Made by a program: the position numbers and the translations under genes. Below, in pieces: positions 8,431 through 15,831 of a stretch of DNA of 27,345 nucleotides. Origin of the DNA: Mesaphorura yosii (lineage: Eukaryota > Arthropoda > Collembola > Poduromorpha > Tullbergiidae); the NCBI GenBank assembly GCA_009869945.1, contig WIXG01000676.1:1-27345 (forward strand). Direction: 5' to 3'. A model generated the notes under the pieces. That model had not been told where the DNA came from. It saw only the letters and a program-made list of their open reading frames with translations, and did not search any database. Positions within the stretch are counted from its first letter, which is position 1. Every line of letters starts with the position of its first letter.

Positions 8431-8680
8431 CGTAAAGCGCCCGTCGTTGGATTCTCAGGCGCTGCTTATTTTATTTGTACCGGAACCGGCCTCGAACTCA
8501 AACGGGACTTCCGTGATCCAGCAGTGCCTGAGGACAACGAATTCCAGCTCCAGTGAGAACGACCACGATGGGAACGAGAGAGAAGAGCGGCGGATGGATT
8601 CCATCGTTGTAAAGGGCGAGACGTATACGTGTGGATGTGTCTCTTGGGTAGCGGGGCGTTCGGATACGTTTGGATGGTGA
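8399..8680 (+). pseudogene. Possible N-terminal part of the TTK-like kinase, out of frame
   Basis: ATG 8399 opens 93 codons: a Ser/Asn/Glu-rich linker (SSSSENDHDGNEREERR) ending in IVVKGETY, which resembles the short strand that precedes the glycine loop in Mps1/TTK (KG..Y). The kinase body lies in the next frame, open from 8557. The two would join by a shift somewhere in 8600-8640. The part after KGETYT is nonsense in this frame. It could also be a chance frame, since the kinase frame itself reads KGRDVYVW at the same bases. Confidence 0.35.
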
Positions 8681-9753
8681 AGACACAACAAAAGCCGCTG
8701 TCCGGCCACAGGCCTCGTTACGCGATGAAGGAAATCAGTGATCCGTTGGTGGTGGGAGCGCCTCCAGCTTTCGTGCGCACGCGGGACGTGCAAGATGCCC
8801 TCTCAGGGGTGGGGTCTGAAAGGTTACAGCGCTTGCACCTCCTATTTAATCGGGCGGCAAACAGGGATGAGCCTCACGATGACAATGACAATGAAGCCTC
8901 ACAAGTGGTGGAGCGGTTGGTGGCTGAATTCATGGAAAAGAAACGACTTGCGACCCTCCATGCGGCCTTCATCCACGAAGTGAAGTTCCTTGAACGACTC
9001 AAGACTCCTGCCTGCTCAGATTCCATCGTGCAACTGATTAACTGGGAACAATGTGACGACACGGGCGCGGGTGAAAAGACCAGCAGTCGCATCATTGGTC
9101 GGATCGTAATGGAATGCGGAAGCGAGGACATCATGGCTCGTGTGAGAAGGAACAAGGGGGTCACCAGTACCCAACTGATATGGATGTGGCGCCACATGGT
9201 CCGTGATGTGGCTTGTCTCCGAGCTCATGGTGTCGTCCACCTTGACATCAAGCCCACAAATTTCGTCTATTTCGGGTCTTACCTTAAACTCGTCGATTTT
9301 GGTAGGGCTTGGACGGTAGACGAGCTTGCATCCAATGCCGCCGCTGAACACCCAGCTTCCGTGGATGGGCCACTGGCGATTTTGGTGCCAGAGGTGCTAC
9401 TTAATCGTTTCGAGTGCATTGGGCCCCCGACGGACGTTTGGTCACTTGACGTGACATTGTACTTCATACTCTCGGGGAAAACACCACTGGCTCGTCTTCA
9501 GGAGCCGGAGCTCGAACAGGATCATGAGGCCAGGACAAAGTGGCTGGAGGAGTTGACGGACGAGTACATCGAGGGTGCCCTGCCACCGCAGGAAGAAGAC
9601 CCCCGCGTGCGCGACTTTTACGATTACAACAGCGTCCTTCGCCAGTGTTTGTGCGTGGCCCCCGAAGAGAGAGCGCCTCCAGATGAGATGATATTGGAAA
9701 TTCAGCTCGTGCCTTGTGTTAATGGTCAAATGAGAATCAATGAATGGAAGTGA
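8635..9753 (+). CDS. Diverged Mps1/TTK-like protein kinase, intronless
   Basis: 372 codons from the first ATG of the frame; the frame is open from 8557. Kinase landmarks in order: glycine loop LLGSGAFGYVW, ATP lysine in YAMKE, helix-C glutamate in FIHEVKFLERL, hinge-side IVMECG, catalytic loop VVHLDIKPTNF (Asp, Lys and Asn kept), DFG in LKLVDFGRAW, a PE (LVPEVL) and DVWSLDVTLYF. The order NWE...VMECG..DI and H(x)DIKP.NF...LKLVDFG.A points to the Mps1/TTK family of spindle-checkpoint kinases. Oddities: the activation segment has lost the usual GT.NYMPPE text, the conserved Gly of DVWSLG is Asp, a long charged insert (DEPHDDNDNE) sits between the lysine and helix C, and the ATG is only a few residues before the glycine loop, so no N-terminal domain is attached. 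Catalysis is possible by the key residues, but a decaying duplicate of TTK is as likely. Confidence 0.65.
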   Translation: MCLLGSGAFGYVWMVKTQQKPLSGHRPRYAMKEISDPLVVGAPPAFVRTRDVQDALSGVGSERLQRLHLLFNRAANRDEPHDDNDNEASQVVERLVAEFMEKKRLATLHAAFIHEVKFLERLKTPACSDSIVQLINWEQCDDTGAGEKTSSRIIGRIVMECGSEDIMARVRRNKGVTSTQLIWMWRHMVRDVACLRAHGVVHLDIKPTNFVYFGSYLKLVDFGRAWTVDELASNAAAEHPASVDGPLAILVPEVLLNRFECIGPPTDVWSLDVTLYFILSGKTPLARLQEPELEQDHEARTKWLEELTDEYIEGALPPQEEDPRVRDFYDYNSVLRQCLCVAPEERAPPDEMILEIQLVPCVNGQMRINEWK

Positions 9754-10366
9754 ATCAAATTTCTTAGCCTCTTTATATAACGAATTAGCAAACTGGCAAG
9801 CAAGACGGGACAAATGTCAAAGACTGCTCAAATCTGATGACGAATGAGGAGTGTAGTGTTAAAAACTGAAAGACTTGAGCAAGAAAAACAGAACAGGAAA
9901 AACGAATGATAGCAGATCGTCGTGGCTGAAGGCTCGTCGACGACCTGAGTATATTGGTTGATTAAATTAAACAGTTAACATATTTTCTTAATTATTTAGT
10001 ACCGCACCGTCTCCGGTCTAAACACATGGATAGTGCCACTAGTCCACGCAGACCGTAATCCCAGTGCACCACTACAACGGTAAATGGTAATACTGTAGAG
10101 GAACGGGGCACTACCCTTGACAATAAATAACACCATAGGAATTTGTGCCAGTAGTTGGCATGGCGCACGACCGTTAGCGACGTCCTCTACCTTTTTGCGG
10201 CAGTGACCAGCGGAGCCCTCACAAATCTGTGCGACTCTACATGCTGCGATTTGGTGTGGGAGAGAAGAAGCGCCGGGACGCGGGCGGGGGAAGGGAAAGG
10301 AGCCGCAGCTTCCGATGATGATGGTCATGACGCCCATTTACAGGGAAAAGGTAAATTTATGTATTG
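9754..10366. other. Spacer after the kinase
   Basis: No gene is supported. A minus-strand open frame at 9996-10337 and plus-strand open text at 10155-10367 carry no motifs. The latter directly precedes the possible gene at 10367 and might hold its 5' exon. Confidence 0.45.
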
Positions 10367-10955
10367 ATGGAAGCCGTGAAAAGCCTTCTAAACGCTGATT
10401 ACCCGCTCACCCTGAAGCACTTGTTGCTCTCTTTTTACGAACCGAAGGAGACAGAGCTCTACTACCATCTCGTCACCGCTCTGGGGCTCGTCACCAAGGA
10501 ATTGAAGGAGGGGCAGGAGTGGATGTTGCCACTGCGCCTGGATGGCATCACGCCCTCTGGTGTACGACTCACAGTCAGCAGATTCCCCCATGCCGCACTA
10601 TGGGATGGAATGGTTGGATCGGTGCGGGTACGTTTTTTTCTGTTTTTCCTAATGTGTTTTGAAGTGCTGAATCAAAACCTGAAGTCAGAATTCGGATTTG
10701 GTTACGGGTTTCTCCGAAAATCCAATTTTTGCAGCCCAGCCCAGTGCTTTGATGCAGACACTCATGTACTTCTGTATTTTGTGCGTCTTTATCTTATCTC
10801 TGAAAATGAAAACTCGTGAATCGCAACGGCGAGCGGTGAGTGTTTACTGCCGTGGTTGCTCTGTGCTCATGAATCAGACAGAAGCCACCATTGCTTTACA
10901 AGAAAACAGTCATTTAATTTACGTCAATGCTTCGCGAAAACGAAAATGTTTCTGA
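10367..10955 (+). CDS. Hypothetical two-exon protein with one membrane segment
   Basis: Exon 1, 10367-10627 (87 codons, MEAVKSLLNADYPLTLKHLL onward), ends in a consensus donor CGG|GTACGT in phase 0. An acceptor at 10738-10739 (GCAGCCCAG) opens exon 2, 10740-10955, in frame: PSALMQTLMYFCILCVFILS, a hydrophobic segment followed by basic residues (KMKTRESQRR), to TGA 10953-10955. The total is about 158 residues. The alternative acceptor four bases upstream (10734) would give a stop after five codons. A GTGAGT at 10835 could be another donor. I do not recognise the protein. Exon 1 looks like genuine protein (well mixed, ELYYHLVTALGLVTKELKEG); exon 2 is less sure. It converges on the LPMO gene, with only nine bases between the two stops. 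Confidence 0.35.
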
Positions 10956-10964
10956 TGACTAAAT

Positions 10965-11679
10965 CTAAACGATCTTGACATCAGCGCAGTTTCTGAACGT
11001 CTGCGTCGGATTTGGATTGTCGCAGTATCCGTCCTGTTCCCCGTGCTCGCTCCACGTGTAGTACGTCCGGTAAGTCCAGCGGATGGTGCAACGCTCACAT
11101 CGCACACCAGCGGGCAACCAGACTTGGGACGTGACCATCCCAGCGCCCGGCGAACCGATGCAGACTCGGTTTCCATCTCGGACCGGCACAGACGAGGAAA
11201 CGACGGCGAGTTTCTGGAAGCAGTTGTCAGTCTCTGTTTGTTGGGGGCACAGCTCAAATTCAATGTGGCCGCCATGCGGGGCTTGCAGCTCAGACACGAT
11301 TTCGATCATCTGTGTGGGAAATACGTAAATATTTGAAATCACGACCAAAAACAGCAAAAACCACGGACACGGGTAAAATTCGTTTCAAACTTACGGCTCC
11401 AGACTGGTACGTGGCGACGATGACTCCTTTGTCGTAAATTCCTCCCTGATTGGCCGTAGTCTCGCCTTGGCGGTCGCCACAGCGCCCGCATGTGGAGTAG
11501 CTCGTGTCTTGCTGCACGTTTCCGCACCAGACGCCTTGGTTGTCCCACCAGTACGGCTGTTGCGTGCCGAATTCTGGGCGCAGTTGGATGGAAGTACGGG
11601 CGATCGGCTCTTTCATGTACCCGTGGCCATTGGCCAGCGCCACCGCGATCGCGGCGAGGACGAACAGTTGAAGAGACAT
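10965..11679 (-). CDS. AA15-family lytic polysaccharide monooxygenase, secreted
   Basis: Two exons on the minus strand: 11679-11395 and 11309-10965, with an 85-bp intron (GTAAGT...ACACAG, phase 0), giving 209 residues. Residues 1-18 are a signal peptide; cleavage leaves His19 as mature residue 1 in HGYMKEP, the copper-binding N-terminal histidine of an LPMO. The second histidine of the brace is most likely His107 in APHGGHIEFELCP, the AA15 counterpart of the NHKG.FEFR.CP motif. The family's WCGN...CGRCGD cysteine block and the terminal F.NCADVKI motif are present; Phe200 sits where the axial Tyr/Phe is expected (inference). AA15 enzymes, first characterised in firebrats, oxidatively cleave chitin and some also cellulose, so the product acts outside the cell, in gut or moulting cuticle. 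It consists of the catalytic domain only: no binding module or anchor. A TATTTTAT stretch at 11744-11751 (minus ATAAAATA) is a plausible TATA box. Confidence 0.95.
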
Positions 11680-11759
11680 TCTTGAGAAGCGAGCAAAGAA
11701 TTCTGTCAGTGATTTCTGTACGCCAAATGCGCTGGCGAGCCAGTATTTTATTGGACTGC

Positions 11760-13080
11760 CGAAACCTGGGCCGTGCGCACCTTCGTATGTCGGGCTTCGA
11801 CACTTGAAATCGTGGGTTGAGTCGAGCCTGCCCTGCCCATAACGGGAATTCATTTCAGGTGGCACGAGTGAACGGGCGCTCGAGTGGTAGGCTGTCAACT
11901 GTCAGTTCTTATCCCGTGTCACACTGCGTTTGGACTTAAAACTTGTTTACTTTACCCAACAAATACACTAGAATTTAGTGATAAAAAATTGCGCATTGAT
12001 GCTGACCGTGACATGTGGCTTGTGACATTTTTCTGCACACGGCTACTCAAAAACGTGGGACAGGTGCAACTTTTTCTAGAAGAGCGCCATATGCAAGCAG
12101 AAAAGGCCAAGTTCATGTTTAGCAAGCTTTACGTGACATGCGCGGCCATGCCCTTAGAACCACTTGACATGACGAACTCGCTCGTTAAATGAGAGGTCAT
12201 GCATGTCAATCAATTTTATTCAATCGCAATTACATTACAGTCAAATTTTTTAGATTATTTAGGCCACCTGCTCGTGCTCGAATGCTCGTGTCTCCTCATC
12301 GCGAGTACGCTTATGAGTGCGGGAATTAATAATTTTGTAATTGCCCGTGTGGCCAAATCGGATGCACGTGCATTTAATTTCTGCTGGCTGCACTACAACT
12401 TCGTCCAGCTTTACAGCATCGCATGGGGACATTCATCTGTACCGCGTTGACTGCTTGAAATCAAATGCGGACTGGAACAACCCAGCTGCGCGAACCCAGA
12501 ATCATGCCAAGGCCAGATTTGACAAAGCATTGCATGAGTTTTCTGAGTGACGGTGACGATGACGAGGGACATGCCAGGTAGCAGCGCAAGTGCGAGACAC
12601 ATTTTGTAGAACTTTCCAGGGAAATTGTTCATCACCGACCACTGATCACGTAATTCTATTGACAAAGACCGGCTGGCTCAACTAACTTAACAATGCAGTC
12701 AAACAATTGCTCGAAAATAATGCTCAGCTTGTATCTCATTGCGTCATTCATATAAACCAATTTTCAAGCCACAATAATTTCTAAAATTAACAAATTCTCA
12801 CTTTGCCCTGTGTGTGATTTGCGAATCGAATAACAAAATCGCGATCGCGAATTTGCATCAAAATCAAAGCAGTTGTACTATTGTGCGAATCTTCCATCGT
12901 CGCCAATGCAATAATGCATCAATCCGACACGTGATATTCATTGATGAATGGAGCCAGAATTAATATTAATTAATTTAGGGTGCCTATGTGCTTGCTTTTG
13001 CTTCGTGCTTAGCGAGACGACACCCGGACACTTGTGTCAATGTCACCACGGCAGAACACTGAACACAACTAATTACGCAC
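11760..13080. other. Intergenic region between LPMO and the glycoprotein gene
   Basis: No gene is supported in about 1.3 kb; several short open frames on both strands show no motif. It contains a perfect 12-bp palindrome TCGCGATCGCGA at 12839-12850 within AT-rich DNA. This interval must hold the upstream control of both divergently transcribed genes. Confidence 0.5.
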
Positions 13081-13088
13081 TCATCCGG

Positions 13089-13120
13089 TATAAAAACGGC
13101 CCGGGGCTCGATTTCCAGCA
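13089..13120 (+). promoter_or_regulatory. TATA box of the Asn-rich glycoprotein gene
   Basis: TATAAAAACGG starts at 13089; the expected start site falls at about 13119-13120 (CCAGCATCA), giving a 5' UTR near 57 bases before ATG 13177. Confidence 0.75.
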
Positions 13121-13176
13121 TCAAACCCGATCAGGTTGAAGTTTCCACAATTTCAACTCGCCCTCGAAGCTCCATA

Positions 13177-14237
13177 ATGCAGGTCCTCATCGTTCTTACG
13201 GCTACCGCCGTTCTGGCAGTGGTAAGCTTTGCATTGCATTTGCGCGGGTTTTTGGCGGGATTTTTGAATTTTTACCAATGTACGTAAATATTTTTCCTTC
13301 CTTGGTTTTGTCGTCACAGAGCGCAGCTCCTCCACCACGCCCAGAAGTCCCGGCCCCATTCGGACAACTTCGGCCTCCATTCTTCAACCCCTTCAACGCG
13401 TCGGCCATCAACTCGACTCTGTCAGCCATTTTTAGCCGCCCACCACTCGTATTCAGACCACCAACGAATTCCTCCCAGAACGCCACAGAGGCCAACACCA
13501 ACGCTACGGACGCTCGTCTGTTCGGATTCGGCCAAGGTCAAGGACGTCCAGAATTCTTCGGACAATTCAATGCTTCATCCTTCAACGCTACCATCCAAGG
13601 CATTCTGAGCCAGCTTCTACAACAATTCGGAGCACAACGCCCGAATGCGACCGCCACCGAGCCGGCTCCTGCTCCTGCCAATTCCACAGCCGCAGCTCGC
13701 ATTCTTCGCCCTGGATTCTTTGGACAGCGCCCACAATGCAATTCCTCAGCCAACGCCACCGCCACTGGCGGGCGCCCACGTCCAGAGCATTCTGGACAGC
13801 GCCCAAATGCCACCCAGCCTGAGCCGGCCGCTGGCGACAACTCCACAGTTGAAGTTGCTGAAGACCGTTTGTTTGGATTCGGACAATTCCCGCATTTCAA
13901 TGCTTCTTCCATCAACGCTACCATCCAAGCCATTCTGACACAGCTTCAACAACAATTCGGAGCACAGCGCCCAAATACCTCTCAGCCAGCCGCCGGCAAC
14001 TCCACCGCCTCCGCTCGCCTGGCAGCGCCACAATTCCAGTTTCAACTACCTCAGCTTCCAGCTTTCCCTGCCCCACCCCAATTTAATGCAACCCAATTTG
14101 TCCAGGGACGTCCACCATTCTTGCCAATATTCAATTCAACTCTTTTTGACCAGGGACGCCCGCCACTCCCCCCATTGTTCAACGCCACCGCACCCGCTCC
14201 GCCTTCACCAGCGAACTCTTCATCGGTTGCCGCTTAA
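13177..14237 (+). CDS. Secreted Asn/Pro/Gln-rich, sequon-dense repeat protein
   Basis: Exon 1, 13177-13221, encodes only the signal peptide (MQVLIVLTATAVLAV); a 98-bp intron (GTAAGC...GTCACAG, phase 0) leads to exon 2, 13320-14237, giving 320 residues. The mature part has low complexity: Pro, Gln, Ala, Phe and Asn, a single Cys, and 21 N-glycosylation sequons by my count in 305 residues. A module of about 32 residues occurs twice clearly, around FNASSFNATIQGILSQLLQQ (13556-13648) and FNASSINATIQAILTQLQQQ (13877-13978), each ending FGAQRPN, and a weaker copy opens the protein (FNASAINSTLSAIF). Each module has an amphipathic helix-like core between glycosylated loops. No known domain. Likely role: secreted structural, mucus, silk or cuticle glycoprotein (inference). 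Poly(A) signal AATAAA lies at 14411-14416. The neighbouring gene downstream has the same plan. Confidence 0.82.
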
Positions 14238-14410
14238 GCAATTAGTAAAACTGGAAACTGGAACAATTAGGAATTCTTGGTTCCTGATTTATCCTGATCA
14301 CCTTTGATTTCTTGTCTACTGTCTTTTCTTCTTTTGATGTTTGCTTGAGAATTGAATTAATTAATTAACTTGTCAACTGTGAAAAGCGAATTCCGAACTT
14401 AGAATTGCTA

Positions 14411-14416
14411 AATAAA
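14411..14416 (+). promoter_or_regulatory. Poly(A) signal AATAAA
   Basis: 174 bases after the stop of the Asn-rich glycoprotein gene, in AT-rich 3' flank. Confidence 0.6.
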
Positions 14417-14800
14417 ACCTCTCAATTGCAATTAAACAAGTATGTAAATATTTAAAGCAAGCTGTAAATTGTGTAAATGTCCGTGATTCGTGCTTCTGGA
14501 ATTCAAATTCAAATTGCCGCCCATCTGGAATCTTGCATCCTGCTTCGTGCTCGTGTATTGTGTTCCCGTATTGAGCAATTTAAATCAGCCTTGGAAAATT
14601 TGCCATATTTGCCAAATTGACGCAGAGAGCAAAAATTCTGTTTTCATTCAAATTCTGGGGTCTGGCGTCTGAATTGCTTGCAAGTCCCGCAGAAATGGCG
14701 GATCGAGCAGGTGTTCGGCAGGCCTGGCGCGAATCGCAACACGCAAGGTCACGCCAATGACAATGACAGTGATACTGGAGCAGCCTGGATAATTAATTCC
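14417..14800. other. Intergenic spacer between the two glycoprotein genes
   Basis: No gene or repeat is supported. It would hold the upstream control of the 14905 gene. Confidence 0.5.
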
Positions 14801-14808
14801 AGTACGAG

Positions 14809-14842
14809 TATAAATACAAGGCATTTCTGGGACATCGAATCA
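14809..14842 (+). promoter_or_regulatory. TATA box and initiator of the Thr-rich secreted protein gene
   Basis: TATAAATA at 14809-14816; a TCACAGTC initiator candidate has its A at 14842, 33 bases from the first T of the TATA box. Confidence 0.7.
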
Positions 14843-14904
14843 CAGTCTTCCAGTCATTGCTTCCAGAGTCTCTACTCTCCAGAGTCAGTTTTGTCCGTCC
14901 ATCA

Positions 14905-15478
14905 ATGAAGGTCCTTCTCGTTCTTTCTCTCGCCCTGGCGCTCGTCGCGGCCGCGCCCGGCGACTTCCAGCTCCAAGTCGAACCGTTCCAGCCAGCTGAC
15001 GAAGTGCCCGCAGCTGCTGAGCCCTCGGCTCCGGAAGAATTGACTCCAGAACAGCAGCAATTCGTCGATACGTTGGCCAATGTAAGAACAAACTTGAGTT
15101 TTTGGCCGCAAACTTGAAAATCCGGAACGAAATTAATTCTTTTGAACACAAAATCTGAAAATTGAGCATTTTCTTTGCTTTACCTTACAGGCGACCGCCC
15201 AGCTCCAAATCATCCAGCCGAAGCAGTTTCCGTTCCCCACTGCAGGCTCCGGAAACCCGCTTCAGGGCCTGGCACAGATTCCCCAGCAAATCATGCAGGG
15301 AGTCCAGAACTTCTTCCAGGGGCTGGCGAACTTTGGTCAGGGAATTTTGGGAGGCCCAACCACGGCCAAACCAGCTACGACGACCACAACCACTGAAGCG
15401 CCGACCACAACCACAGGCGCGACAGCGGCTGCGCCTAGCGGCAATTCCACCGCCGGAAACACAACGGCCCCTGCCTAA
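14905..15478 (+). CDS. Small secreted protein with mucin-like Thr-rich tail
   Basis: Exon 1, 14905-15081 (59 codons), and exon 2, 15191-15478, are separated by a 109-bp intron (AAT|GTAAGA...TTACAG, phase 0); 154 residues in all. The signal peptide MKVLLVLSLALALVAAA is followed by an acidic, Pro-rich segment (EPSAPEELTPEQQQFVDTLA), a Gln/Gly amphipathic middle (GLAQIPQQIMQGVQNFFQGL) and a tail of Thr runs (TTTTTTEAPTTTT) with two sequons (NST, NTT), so likely O- and N-glycosylated. There is no cysteine and no known domain. It follows the Asn-rich glycoprotein gene in the same direction, with the same features: a TATA box, a phase-0 intron, and amphipathic Q-rich helices next to a glycan-rich region. 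The two may be distant paralogues. Likely extracellular matrix, mucus or peritrophic role (inference). ATTAAA at 15535-15540 may be the poly(A) signal. Confidence 0.8.
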
Positions 15479-15617
15479 ACTTAGAACACTAAATTCAGTC
15501 AAAAGTCAAAACACCGAAAATGAATAACCGATCCATTAAATAACAATGCTCGAATGCCCGCCAGCAGCAATCAGCAAGCAAATCCATTCACGTCACGATT
15601 TCCCCGTCCGCTATGCG

Positions 15618-15623
15618 TTTATT
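15618..15623 (-). promoter_or_regulatory. Poly(A) signal of the ZP gene
   Basis: TTTATT on the plus strand reads AATAAA on the minus strand, about 210 bases past the ZP stop codon, in the space shared with the convergent Thr-rich protein gene. Confidence 0.55.
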
Positions 15624-15831
15624 GAACACCGTAAATCCGTTAAATTGTAAAATTAGCGCTGCCGCCGCCGCAAAATACCAAAAATATCCCCAAAAATCAA
15701 AATTCAACAAGAAATTCCTACAAAAGAACAAATGAAATAATGATTCGTGCGGGCGTGATTTTGTACAATCGTTTCGATAAGAAAATGAAAATCTTCAACT
15801 CTTCCAAGCCACTGCCAACTGCCATGCCAAG

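Noticed and set aside
9996..10337. 113-codon minus-strand frame
   Set aside because: Low-complexity text without motif or supporting start and splice signals.
12411..12665. Minus-strand frame with a hydrophobic stretch (CLALALLPGMSLVIVTV)
   Set aside because: The signal-like segment is internal, the rest is random, and no promoter, intron or partner exon supports it.
12839..12850. Palindrome TCGCGATCGCGA as a regulatory operator
   Set aside because: A single 12-bp palindrome with no second copy nearby; noted in the intergenic entry but not enough for a call.
13538..13933. 131-codon minus-strand frame over the glycoprotein exon
   Set aside because: It is the antisense of a repeat-rich coding exon; its repeats mirror those of the real gene.
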